NCBI GenBank assembly: GCA_002900995.3 | Contig: CM035313.1 | Coordinates: forward strand, 124,001-188,000 | Direction: 5' to 3' | Length of the DNA stretch: 64,000 nucleotides | From: Ganoderma boninense | Lineage: Eukaryota; Basidiomycota; Agaricomycetes; Polyporales; Polyporaceae | Shown here: positions 1-10,212 of the stretch, in pieces | Position numbering within the stretch: position 1 is the stretch's first letter | Layout of the letters: each line of letters begins with the position of its first letter | Made by a program: the position numbers and the translations under genes | Notes under the pieces: model-generated | What the model saw: the letters and a program-made list of their open reading frames with translations, nothing else | The model's database searches: none | Told to the model about the DNA's origin: nothing

Positions 1-2248
1 CAAGCATGTCCAGGCGTTTTTAGGTCTGGCCAACTTCTACCGCCGGTTTGTCAAGGACTTCTCCAAGATTGCCTGTCCCTTAACTGTCTTAACATGCAAA
101 GACTCTCCGTGGCAATGGGAAGAAGCACAAGAACAAGCATTCCAGGCCCTCAAGACCGCGTTTACAACAGCTCCAATCTTGAGAATCCCTAGCGACACTG
201 CACCGTTCCGGCTAGAGACCGACTCATCTGACTTCGCAACTGGAGCAGTGTTAGAACAGCTCGGAGAAGACAACCTCTGGCACCCTGTTGCGTTCTACTC
301 TAAGTCATTAAATGAACATGAACGCAACTATGAGATCTATGACAAGGAGCTACTGGCAATCATACGAGCGTTAGAGGAATACCGTCACTACTTGGAAGGA
401 CACCCAATCCCTGTCGAAATCTGGTCCGATCACCTCAACCTTACCTACTTCCGACAGGCTCAGAAGCTCACTCAACGACAAGCTCGCTGGAGCCTTTTCC
501 TTTCACGATTCAACTTCAACCTGCGACACCGCCCCGGAAAAACCATGCTTCGTGCGGACCCTCTGTCCAGGAGGCCAGATCATGAAGAGGGGGTAAGCAG
601 TGACAATGCTGGCCAAACCCTTTTGAAACTGGAGTTTTTTGCAATCAAAGCAATACAGCCAGGGCATGCCTCAGAAGTTGATGATGAACAACTGTTGGAA
701 AGAATCAAAAAGGCACTGGAAGACGACACGATGACCAAGGATTATAGGTCACTGCTCAACAGCGGTCCCCGGGAGTTTGGAAAGGCGCTACAGGAATGGA
801 ACTTCGAGAATGGCTTGCTCCTCCGTAGAGGCAAAGTTTACGTGCCAAAGGATAGACAACTGCGACTTGACCTGCTAAAGCTCCACCACGACACACTACT
901 CGCCGGACACCCAGGCCGATGGAAGACTCAGGAGCTCATCACTCGCAACTACTGGTGGCCAGGAATCACGATCGATGTCAAGAAGTATGTCAAAGGCTGT
1001 GACACATGCCAACGAAACAAAGCATCACGGCTTCCCCCATACGGCCTCTTGCAGCCGAACGAAGTCCCAGCAGGTCCATGGGAAGTGTGGAGCATAGACC
1101 TCATCACCCAACTCCCCGAGTCCTACGACAAGCATGGCAACACATACACAGCAATTGCCGTGGTAGTAGATCGGCTAACAAAACGGTCTCACTTCTTTGC
1201 ATGCGATGACCACTTCTCAGCCTCGGATGCTGCTGAGCTCGTATATGAACACATCCTGAAGCTACATGGCCTTCCACGGCAAGTCATCTCAGATAGGGGA
1301 ACACAGTTTGCGAGCACACTCTTTAAGGAGTTTTGCAAGAAGCTGGGAATCCGGGCATCAATGTCAACAGCATACCACCCTCAGACAGATGGACAGACAG
1401 AACGGGTCAACCAGTCATTGGAACAATACTTGCGGATATTCACCAAACACCGACCCAACGACTGGGCCACCCTCCTCGCCTCAGCAGAGTTTTCGTACAA
1501 CAACATGGCACACGAGTCTACCGGCCTGTCCCCCTTCTTCGTCGAGTATGGCTACAACCCCAAGATGGCTCCGGACGTACAAGGAGAGCTGGGCTTCCCA
1601 ACTCTTGAAGAAATCTTCCAAAACCGCACGGAAGCCCGAGAACAGGCACAAGCCTCTCTGACTTTGGCCGCTGAATGGATGAAGTGGTACTACGACCAGT
1701 ACAAGAGCCAGGTGCCGTTCAAGGTTGGGGACAAAGTACTACTCAAAGGAAAGGATCTCAAGATCAAGCAGTCAGCAGCCAAGTTGTCAGCTAAGAACTT
1801 TGGTCCCTACGAGATCGTCGAGCAAGTAGGACCTGCAGACTTCAAACTCCAGCTGCCTCCACAGAACAAGATTCATCCAGTTTTCCATGCCTCAAAGCTT
1901 ATTCCCTACCACGAGGACGAGATCGGTGACCGAAACCCAACCAAACCCGATCCTATCGAAGTAGAAGGCCATGACGAGTTTGAAGTTGAAAAGATACTCG
2001 ACTCGAAGACCTACTATGGATATGTCCAGTACTTGGTAAAGTGGGTAGGATACGATGTTAGTGAAGCCACCTGGGAGCCAGTACGGAATGTCAAACATTG
2101 CAAGGACCTGTTGGACGAGTTCCATGTCGCACACCCGGAGGCCGCACAGCCTATCTCACTCACAAACCCGCGCCCAGTCCAGAGGCAGTTTAACCGGCAT
2201 GTTTGGCTTGAACGTTTCACTGGAGCTCAAGTCTTGAAGAGGGGGTAG
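1..2248 (+). CDS. Ty3/gypsy chromovirus Pol polyprotein, 3' part (window edge)
   Basis: An open frame runs from base 2 of the window to a TAG at 2246-2248, so the start lies outside. In order it shows the end of reverse transcriptase (FLGLANFYRRF near the edge), RNase H (LETDSSDFATGAV, then SDHLNLTYF), the integrase H2C2 zinc finger (HHDTLLAGHPG...CDTCQRNK), the integrase core, and a C-terminal chromodomain (VEKILDSK...YLVKWVGY...TWEPV). The integrase core has D in WSIDLITQLP, D in SDRGTQF and E in QTERVN, with 35 residues between the last two. The order RT, RNase H, integrase, chromodomain is that of fungal chromoviruses, which copy their RNA and integrate it, with the chromodomain steering target choice. 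There is no stop or frameshift in about 750 codons, so this copy is probably young. A purine tract (2237-2245) lies just before the LTR. Family assignment is secure; gag and protease lie outside the window. Confidence 0.96.
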   Translation, partial: KHVQAFLGLANFYRRFVKDFSKIACPLTVLTCKDSPWQWEEAQEQAFQALKTAFTTAPILRIPSDTAPFRLETDSSDFATGAVLEQLGEDNLWHPVAFYSKSLNEHERNYEIYDKELLAIIRALEEYRHYLEGHPIPVEIWSDHLNLTYFRQAQKLTQRQARWSLFLSRFNFNLRHRPGKTMLRADPLSRRPDHEEGVSSDNAGQTLLKLEFFAIKAIQPGHASEVDDEQLLERIKKALEDDTMTKDYRSLLNSGPREFGKALQEWNFENGLLLRRGKVYVPKDRQLRLDLLKLHHDTLLAGHPGRWKTQELITRNYWWPGITIDVKKYVKGCDTCQRNKASRLPPYGLLQPNEVPAGPWEVWSIDLITQLPESYDKHGNTYTAIAVVVDRLTKRSHFFACDDHFSASDAAELVYEHILKLHGLPRQVISDRGTQFASTLFKEFCKKLGIRASMSTAYHPQTDGQTERVNQSLEQYLRIFTKHRPNDWATLLASAEFSYNNMAHESTGLSPFFVEYGYNPKMAPDVQGELGFPTLEEIFQNRTEAREQAQASLTLAAEWMKWYYDQYKSQVPFKVGDKVLLKGKDLKIKQSAAKLSAKNFGPYEIVEQVGPADFKLQLPPQNKIHPVFHASKLIPYHEDEIGDRNPTKPDPIEVEGHDEFEVEKILDSKTYYGYVQYLVKWVGYDVSEATWEPVRNVKHCKDLLDEFHVAHPEAAQPISLTNPRPVQRQFNRHVWLERFTGAQVLKRG

Positions 2249-2684
2249 TGTCACGGTTTTTCGCGCCACACTCGGTCTGGCATCTTATCAGGACAAGTTA
2301 TCTCTCGGTTCATCTTATCTTTTCCTTTATCTTATCTCCCTTTCCCTTATCTCATCTCTCCCTCTTATCTTATCTCTTTCCCTATCTTATCTGCTTCTTA
2401 GATCATTTTCTCACCTGCGACAGGTCCCGGGACCTGCCCTGAACTGATGGTCTGTGCACCGTTCCCATGTAATATATAAAGGGCTGTGATATGGGATCAA
2501 GAACCTCAGATTCTGTCTTCTGTTCTTCCCTCCCTTCCACTGTAGGCAGCCTAACAGCCCCTGCCCCTCTGCACCTTCTAGTCTAGGCAATCCATCCTCT
2601 TCCCTTCTGTTGCCACCCCCTGTGTGCCCCATCAGTGAGCCCTTTTGTTTGTTTGTTTGGTGGCGCAGTCGATAGGCTGTGACA
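2249..2684 (+). repeat. 3' LTR of the Ty3/gypsy element
   Basis: The 436-bp segment starts TGTCAC directly after the pol stop codon and ends GTGACA, which is a perfect inverted terminal hexamer. It holds a long pyrimidine tract of TTATCT/CTCATCT units (about 2300-2400) and a TATA-like TATATAAAG (about 2472-2480). From 2685 on the sequence matches the exon and intron of the F-box/WD40 gene at 44.85 kb, which fixes the boundary independently. The presumed 5-bp target duplication would be GCTGT (2685-2689); its partner is outside the window. Confidence 0.9.
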
Positions 2685-3518
2685 GCTGTCCAACTGCAAA
2701 GCATTGATGTTCACAGAGCCACAAGGTAAATAATGCTTCTGCCACATCTCAGATGTAAAAATAAAACTAACCACACTGTATCTAGCTAATCCCAGAGCAG
2801 GCCATAATGCCCCTGTAGAGGATCTTGCAGTTTCCCCCAATGGGAAGTGGGTAGCAACTGCATCTCATGACTGTTCTATCATTCTCTGGGACAGCTTCAA
2901 TGGTGCCATCATCCATCAATGGGCTGCTCACAGCTACAAACCTGTCACCTCTCTCGCATTCTCCCCAGATGGCCAATACCTTGCTTCTGGTGGCAATGAC
3001 CACAATGTCAAAATTTGGGATCTGGATAAAGGCTTCCACAATATTGATACACTGGAAGGGCATACTAGCATGGTCACCTCTTGTGCCTGGTCCCCCCGTG
3101 GAGACATGATTGGGTCTATTGCCTTTGATTCTACTGTACGACTCTGGGACATCCATTTATTCTACCAAATCTACATCCTGGAATGTGAATTTGGAGGCAA
3201 CTATGTCAAGTTCTCTCCTGATGGCCACTGGCTTGCCTATGGGTCCTACTATAGTCACTTCCTCTGGAACATTTATTCCAAAACCCTGCACAAATCATTT
3301 CAGACCAGCAACATCATATTTTCCTGTGCTTCAGTTGACCCAAGCAGCTCATGCCTTCTTGTGCCTGATAAAAACATGGTCAAAGTCATGGACATCAAGA
3401 CAGGAGAAGAACTAGCTGTCTTAGCACCATTGGACAACCTGAGGGACACTGCATTCTCACCAGATGGCGCACTAGTCGTGGCTGGGTCTGACGATGGCAT
3501 GATAAAGCTCTGGGATGC

Positions 3519-3545
3519 CACTACGCGCTCCAAGGGTCGGGAAAA
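3519..3545 (+). repeat. CACTA left terminal inverted repeat
   Basis: It begins CACTACGCGCTCC and ends GGGAAAA. It pairs with the inverted end at 9271-9297 at 19 of 27 positions, including the first four, the GGG block and the AAAA. TGC immediately precedes it. Confidence 0.9.
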
Positions 3546-3782
3546 GTGACATGTAAGTCAGGAGATTTCGCGTTTACCGGTGTATAGTGGGTGTAAGATC
3601 GGAGTAGTGAAGAAGTTGCATCTTTCACCACATCGGGATTTTTCGAGGAAAGCAGGTGAATTTTGCCGTTGGCTTGGCAGCCCGAGAACACGATAAACAA
3701 ACAGTGAATTTGACAACTGTATACTAGCCAAATACAACGTGTAAGGACGACGTCTAGAACGGCGCCCGCTGCCGCGAACCTG

Positions 3783-6700
3783 TCAAATGGTGTCTGGATC
3801 ATCATCAGTGAACGCCGCGCGGACAAGGTCGCCACTGCGGTCAATAAGCGCGAAGCGACCGCGGTCCTTGACACGGCCCACAGCACATGCCACAGTGGAC
3901 GCGTCGACATAGTCAAATGCGCCCAGGCGAGAGTAGTAATGGATGTCGAGTTCATGGTCTGATTCTTCAATGTCGCAGCCCTGGATGACAGCAAATACCA
4001 GCGTCTGCGAAGCTTCGATACTGCACTCGGGCATAGCGCCAAGCTCGAACTGGAGTATGCGCTGGAGTTGACCGAAAAAAGTGCCGGGGCGGTATGATAG
4101 ATCGAGGTGGCGCCAGTGTGCGTTCTGGTCCACTTGAAGTTCATACTACATATAGGAAATCAGTCCGGGCATGGTATTGATGGGAGAAAGGGATGGAGAG
4201 AGAGATGAGTTGGAGTTTGGAGAGCGTGGCAAGAAACTCATGCGAACGAAAGAAGCATCCCGCCCATCCTCGGCTTCTGCCTGTAGCGATGATGCTCGCA
4301 TGGTATCACCGTCGTTGAGGACACAGATCTTGGCCCATTCTGTGAACGTGGCCGGGAGTGCACGACGGACTACTGTTGGAGTAACCTTTGAGTCAAAGCG
4401 GGTGCATAGAGCTCCAATGAGTCGTGTCGTTGCCCCTCGGTCTAGGGAGACGGACTGCGAGGATGGGAGGAGCTCGAACGTGGGGTCTGGATGTATTCCG
4501 TAAGTCATGGAGCTTCACACGTCACTGGCATGGATGCACTTACAGCCTGGGACGGATGTTCCATAATTGGATGTCGGTGGTGGAATGAATTGGAGAGTGG
4601 ACTCGATTCGAGTGCCGTACTTCAGCTTGATTTGGTCAAGGCGTGCCTTGTCAAGGACGTAGCGGTTGAGAGAGGCGTAAGGATGTCGCCGGTTGCGAAT
4701 CGCCGGTCCTAGTCTCCCACAGTATCGCTCCATGGGAAAGGCCCATGCGGTCCATACAGGACCGGTAACCACGATACTATCAGGGACGTGAAGGAGGCCG
4801 TGAATGGTGAGTGGACAGGCCGAGAGACGAGAGGGATCTTTCTGGTAGTAGATCCTAGTAGACAGGTCCGTGTATCAGCCAACATATACCAACCACTGCA
4901 TGGACACGAGTACGTACTTCTCGTACTCATTCACCCATTGGGTGAATCCCGTGCGGACTTCGTCCATCCGCTCGGTCGAAAGCTCCCAACCTAGGCACTT
5001 TCGCACAAGGGTGATCAGCAGATGGAAGTGCCTGTAGTACTTCTCTTCTTTGAAGCAGCCCTTGAGAAGCACGGGTCCGACGTATTGCATCCAGAAGGAC
5101 CGGGTATCGGACGTCCATGAGATCTTGTCGCTGGCCACGTTTGGAGGGCGGGGCCCAAAGACGTGTGAGATATATGCGCCCGTCTCTTCGCTCACCGCGC
5201 CGACGAGAGACCAGATTGCTTCCTCAATCTCGTAGTCCTCAGAGCCAGTATCGGGACCCTTGTAGTTCCCGGTCCAAAGAGCCATCAGGTTCTTCATGAC
5301 GTTCTCAAACATGAGATGCATGAAATCGTATGGGAAGGATTCCGGGAAGGATAGGGAGTGGAGAGCGCTGAGGAGGGGAACACCTTTGATACCGGACTCC
5401 TTTGCGAAACGCTCGGCATCGGCACCAGTGAGAGCAAACTGAACTTTCCGGGCTTCGGACATGAACTGGGAGTGAGTGCGAAGTGGGAGTGCGGTGGGGT
5501 TGTAAGACTTGATCGCAGTGGGATTGGCGCGCACGTCGGGATGACGAGAACGATCGAGCAGTACGTAGTGAATTGGGTTCCGAGAGTCTGGAATACGGAT
5601 GCCACGGATGGTGCACATGCGACAGGGGACAAATCCATTGTGGCCTTTCATGTGCATGATCATTGAGATCGCGGGGATGTCACCGAAGACGAGTATGAGG
5701 AAGGCGCGGAGTGCAAAGAAGTCGTCCGAGAGGATGTCGTAGGCATGGACGCCAATCGCGAGGCGTAACATTTCTTTGACAAAGGGCCAGAGGAAAGAAT
5801 CGAAGTCCTCGGGCTTCCGAGGGCCAGGGATGATGCCAAGGCCAAGTACGTACTCGAGCTTGGAGCGGAACTCAGGGGGAAGGTTGTAGAGGATGGCGAT
5901 GAGGGGCCATGCAGTCTTGGTGCAGCGTTTGAATGGTGCGAAGCCGTCAGTTGAAAGACCGATGGCGATGTCGCGCTTGTCCTCGAAGTACTTGTGGGGA
6001 AGCTGCTTCCCATCGATTTCGACATGCTGTGAGCAGAGATCTAGATACCGCTTGGAATCGAAGACATCGTGAATGATGCCAGGACGGGGTTTGTGGTCGC
6101 GCGCACAATGGAGGAGAAGATCGGCCATCTTGGCATTGCTGAGCATGGCCTTCAAGCGCGGAATGAGGGGAAGGTACACAAAAACCTGGCGAGGGCGACC
6201 CTTGCCGTTGAGGCGCGATGTCTTGCAGTATGGGCAGGCGGTAAGGGATGCATGTGGTCCAGTGAAACAGCAGCAGGAGTTTATACAGCAGTGGTATACC
6301 TCCGGTTCGAACCCTGACAACTTCGCAATGCGACCTTGGACTTCTGCCCACGTTCCAAGTTTCGACCCGGGGAAGACGCCGGGAAGCTTGGCAAAGGACC
6401 TGGTCGGTACATGGTCGGTGACCTTGTACGCAAAGGCTCGTAGGCATTGCAAGTCGTGCTCTGACAACTCTCCCTCTGAAGTGGCTCAGCTCAAGGCTGA
6501 AGAAGGTAGCAGACTGAAGTAACTCACCTGATCCAATTCCTGCCCTGATCAACGCTTCTCCGAGCTGATCCCACACCGAGATCGCCTCAAACTCATCGTC
6601 TGTTTCTTCCTCCGGCACCGTAAGGTCTTGATCCTGGAATGCAGTGTACGCAGAGGGCATGCATCTATCAGCGCGGACGTGGAATGGAACATCATCGTCG

Positions 6701-7277
6701 TCATCGTCAGAAACATCGTCAACTGTAACACGAAACTGGGGTCCACTCCAGATGCGGTCTGCCGTGTTTGAAAGAGCATCTTCAACATCCAACATTCCTA
6801 GAATAAAATTGGCTGAATGTGACGACGAGAGGACGAGAAGTGATACCACTTACCATCTTCCAGCAACGCCTCCCGATCGTCGACCTCCAGTGCCGCCGCC
6901 CCTGTGCCCGGCTCTCTAGGATCTACATCCATGAGGTCTTGAAGGCTGTTGGAATGTTCATCGACGGCGTCATCTTCGAGTTCCGGTGGCAAGTCATGCA
7001 GAAGAGAATGAGGGGCAGGAGAAGGTGGATCAGGCCGGGAGGCTTCAGAAGACGATGGTCGTTGTGTCTGTTGGAGGGCAGGAGGAAAGACTCGGTGGTT
7101 CGAGGGGTTGTGGTGATCTGGAAGTTCAGAGGCTCGGGCTTCTGCCACTGAGGCCCGCAGAAGAATAGGAGCTTTTCCGAGCTGGTGAGATTGTGCGGTC
7201 CGCTCGGACACCCATTTGCTGCAGCATCCAGGAACCTTGCATAGAACCTTGCCTTTGGGTGGCATCATCTGAGCCAC
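3783..7277 (-). CDS. Tnp2-family (CACTA) transposase, six exons
   Basis: The model on the minus strand is 6854..7277, 6528..6797, 4918..6475, 4544..4854, 4242..4486 and 3783..4145, which gives 3,171 nt and about 1,056 residues with every phase consistent. Introns are 52-96 bp. The N-terminus has a small Cys/His motif (CKVPGCCSKWVSERTAQSH), followed by an acidic linker (VDDVSDDDDDDVP). The large exon is the Tnp2 domain: CCCFTGPHASLTACPYC, IGLSTDGFAPFKR, GFVPCRMCTIRG and the FPYDFMHLMFENVMKNL block. The next exon has FPMERYCGRLGPAI, typical of the family's C-terminal part, and the last exon ends CAVGRVKDRGRFALIDRSG. It should cut and rejoin the ends of the element in the nucleus. One oddity is that the expected donor of the last intron reads ATGAGT rather than GTGAGT (at 4241-4236). 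A GT six bases upstream would keep the frame and lose two residues. Confidence 0.93.
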
Positions 7278-7774
7278 AGAACAGAGTCGGAAGAGATGGA
7301 GAACAAGCCTGCCAAGTGAGGGCGAATGAACCTCAAAACTGAGAGGTACTCGTACTCATGCTCTGTACTCGCACTTGCGCTAGTGCACAAGGCGAGGGGT
7401 ACAAACCGACTCGGACAAGCACGTGCACGTGCAAACCCGCTCTATTTCCTTGAACCCGAAGATGTACGCACATATGGCCCGTGCACACTTGCACCAAGGT
7501 CCTCTTTTGCACAGGAATGCTGCCAGAACCAATCACATAGCCTCATTCTCCTAGAAAACGTGATTTGATTCAACAAATGCATTCAACAAACGTGTCGCGT
7601 CGATCACGCGGAGGCGTCGCGGTATATAAGACCTCAAACTTACGAAGAGTATTTAGGGCATGCACAACCAACCGCCCTCTCTGGCACCCTTCACACTCCA
7701 TCCTCAGCCGCCACCTCATCCCTCTTCTTCCGCCTTCTCTTCTCATCTGCTCGATCCCCTTTCAAGAAGACACT
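7278..7774. promoter_or_regulatory. Shared divergent promoter inside the CACTA element
   Basis: This 0.5-kb gap separates two genes transcribed away from each other. A TATA-like GTATATAAG lies at 7622-7630, about 145 bp before the ATG of the plus-strand gene. Between about 7365 and 7500 the pentamer GTGCA and its complement TGCAC recur, including the run CACGTGCACGTGCA and GTGCACACTTGCACC, so a dimeric binding site is possible. No experimental support is available. Confidence 0.45.
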
Positions 7775-8718
7775 ATGAAACCGGTAAGTCAGATATTAAT
7801 ATTAGACTCCGCATAGAACCTGACTCCTGATGGCATTGATGTTCGTGTCCGGGCAGCTCACCAAAGCCCAACTCACTGTTGCAATTGACGATCTCACCGT
7901 CCAACTCCGACAGGCTAATACAGGTAAGCATTTTCGAAACTGAGTGCTCAACATAGACATGAGCCACCTGCTCATCGCCTCCAGCCCGACTCGGGCAAGC
8001 CGACGCTCTCACTGCACTCGAAGCAGCCATGGCTCGCCAAGCCGATGAACTCGCTGCTGCACAGGCCCGTGCTGCCGATGCTGAAGCTCAAGCTACAGCC
8101 GTAGCTGAAGCCCAGGCAACGGCTGTTGCTCAGGCCGTCGCCGAGGCCCAAGCCGCTGCTGCAGCGGTGCAAGCCAACGCCCAGGCAGACGCCGCTCCGC
8201 AAACTGAAGAGCTCATACCCAAGCCCGACGAGGCGAGATTCAACATCAACAATGCCATGCAACTTTCACGCCAGGACTTCCTCACTATTCGGGTGCGTCT
8301 GCATGCATGCAGCACTGACTCAAGTTCGCATCTAGACTGAAGGGCTCACCGTATGTGATCTCTAGGCAACTATCCACAACCTCGTCAAGTCCACCCAGCT
8401 TAACTGGCGTGAAGACTTCCGCAACCTGGATCCTACTCAACTCGGGTACCTGTTCAAAGCTGTGAGTACGCCTCTTGAACGTGTATGCCTGCGCCGAAGC
8501 TAATATTCAGCCAGGCAAGGAAGGAACATCCTGTTCTGAGGTGCTACATCAATAACTGGGCCACCGCGGCAATCGCGAGAACGTACATGCAGAACATGCG
8601 CAAGCATGTGCGAAAGCAAGGCTACATTCCGGCGTGGCAGGCGGGCAAGAACGCGAGAGGCTCCACGAGCGGGAATGGTGGAAGCGGTTCAAGCTCAAGC
8701 GTGGGACGCAGGAACTAG
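7775..8718 (+). CDS. CACTA-borne small alanine-rich coiled-coil protein (TnpA-like position)
   Basis: The model is 7775..7783, 7857..7923, 7985..8292, 8366..8461 and 8515..8718, with introns of 49-73 bp and canonical sites (GTAAGT...GCAG, GTAAGC...CCAG, GTGCGT...CTAG, GTGAGT...CCAG). It gives about 227 residues. The first coding exon is only ATGAAACCG. The middle is an Ala/Gln-rich helix with heptad character (MARQADELAAAQARAADAE onward). The C-terminal half has an aromatic, basic stretch (WREDFRNLDPTQLGYLF, WATAAIARTYMQNMRKHVRK) and ends in a Gly/Ser tail. I recognise no named domain. Plant CACTA elements encode a DNA-binding accessory protein beside the transposase; position and composition make this a candidate analogue, but that is inference. 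Confidence 0.72.
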
Positions 8719-9297
8719 ACAGGTGGTCGCTCAGGGCCAATGCGCCGGCCATGTCGCTTAACGCACACGAGTACCGTGCGACAGTTCAACGTTCAACGTG
8801 CAACGTTCAGCCTCGAGCTCGTGCTCGTCCACATCACATATATACCTACGTACTCTGCCTAGTATCTTCTATTGTATGCTCTTACCATATGCACATCTAC
8901 TGTCCCCGCAATGCAATCGGGCAAGCGTTTCTCCCTCATTTCAGGTGTCAAAATTACGCAGAGGCCCCCGCGAAAATGCCGACTAACAAAGTTGTGCTTA
9001 ACACAAGGTTGTCAGGTCATATTCCCTCAAACACGGTGGTGAAAACCAAGCCTCCATCCCGGTTTATTGAATGTTATAAAGACTCGAAAATGTCTACCCT
9101 ACTCAGGCAAAATCGCGCGGACCTCGTTTTGAACAAAGTGGTGAAACGGAAAGTTTCTCGGTCATTTTCTCTAGGTTTGCTCCCAAGGAAAGCTCGTCAT
9201 TTTCCACCAGCGCCTCACCTGCGAAAGTGGTACAATCTACGCCTTTAACATCGGGGATCCGAGGTGTCGTTTTTCCCCACCTACGAGGTGCGCAGTG
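8719..9297. other. CACTA right subterminal region, non-coding
   Basis: It lies between the accessory gene's stop and the right end. No supported frame is present. It has AT-rich stretches and two copies of TGGTGAAA, matching the inverted TTTCACCA near the left end, and the terminal repeat at 9271-9297. Confidence 0.6.
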
Positions 9298-10212
9298 TGC
9301 ATACTCTGGTGCAGAGCTGTTTGCGCTTGCAGGCCACCAGCAGGCAGTTTACAGAGTCTGTTTTTCCCCTTGTGGGAAATATGTGGCATCAGGGTCAGGA
9401 GATGGCACGGTGCACTTGTGGAGGACCAGGGATGGATCATCAATTGCGACACTCACAGAGCATGAGGGCTCATTGGTCCAGCATGTGGCATTCTCCATAG
9501 ACGGGGAGACATTGTGGTCTGGAGATTACAGCGGGAGGGTCATCATGCGGTGTATGCGCGACATTGTCAAGAAAGAAGAGCCCTCTGCTACACCCCTTTC
9601 CAGCTCCACACGACCAATAGACTATGATGCTGACAAACCCGGATGTGCCGACGGCGATCCCGACTTGAGTTACAAAGGATGCGAGGACCGAGGAGATTCC
9701 GGATGGCGGTGGGAACTGGGAAATTCACATCCACTAGTCGGTCCAGCCGTTGAGCTGGAGAACATTGAGGGCTCCGAGACTTCAATGGCTGGCAACAGTC
9801 ATCGGAGGTTGATCACCCGCTCGCTCTTCAGGGATGCAACAACTCCGATCCCCGTGGCCATGCCAATCCTAATGACGATGTCTCAAGTTGGACAAGTTCT
9901 GGAAGAACTATCATGTCCAGTACCTCTCTGGAACGTGAAGCCGCCACATTTCCTGAGCAGTCGCTCTTCCCCAAATATCCCCACCCTGAGGCTCTGGAGG
10001 ACGTGTACAGCGCGGAGAGGGCACAAGTTGCGCTGACTGGTGTGGAGCTAGGCAACTACTCTCATGTCTACGGGACATCGTCGCTGGTGGACCACGCTGT
10101 TTATCTCCCTGACTGCTCTGCCGATGAACACGAACAGATGCTGGCTGAGGAAGCAATAAGGCTTGGGCCGCATTCGCATGGACCCTCTGGTAGCCCCTCG
10201 AGGTCGTTCTGA

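Larger units (their letters stand above)
3519..9297. mobile_element. CACTA (EnSpm/CMC) DNA transposon, 5,779 bp, complete
   Basis: The left end reads CACTACGCGCTCC and the right end, on the other strand, CACTGCGCACCTC; 19 of the first 27 bases match between the ends. The trinucleotide TGC flanks both sides (3516-3518 and 9298-9300), the 3-bp duplication expected for CACTA elements. Comparison with the intact paralogue at 45.68 kb shows that exactly this segment is extra. Inside are a Tnp2-family transposase (-) and a divergent small gene (+), with about 0.26 kb and 0.58 kb of non-coding end sequence. TTTCACCA occurs near the left end (3623-3630) and its complement TGGTGAAA twice near the right end (about 9037 and 9139), as expected of subterminal transposase-binding motifs. 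Confidence 0.95.
2685..10212 (+). pseudogene. F-box/WD40 gene copy A: truncated, split by a CACTA element, frameshifted
   Basis: This is the paralogue of the gene at 43577-47222. What remains is the end of the leucine-rich-region exon (2685-2725), a 60-bp intron (2726-2785, GTAAAT...CTAAC...TAG) at the same place as in copy B, and the WD40 exon (2786-3518, resuming at 9301). WD blades are clear: SPNGKWVATASHD...LWD, SPDGQYLASGGND...IWD, SPRGDMIGS...LWD, and after the element SPCGKYVASGSGD. Three lesions are visible. The 5' portion is lost to the LTR retrotransposon, the exon is split by the CACTA element at 3519-9297, and the acidic tail changes frame near 9.88-9.92 kb (stop at 10036 in one frame, homology continuing to 10212 in another). 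The two WD40 halves are still in frame with one another. F-box/WD40 proteins are normally substrate receptors of SCF ubiquitin ligases; this copy is very probably dead. Confidence 0.88.

Noticed and set aside
2655..2725. tRNA-like start (GGTGGCGCAGTCGATAGG, resembling an A box) at the end of the LTR
   Set aside because: No matching B box, no acceptor-stem pairing, and the segment is split by the LTR boundary defined by terminal inverted hexamers and paralogue homology.
6300..6315. GGTTCGAACCC, a perfect Pol III B-box-like string
   Set aside because: It lies inside the Tnp2 coding exon on the other strand and has no A box or cloverleaf around it.
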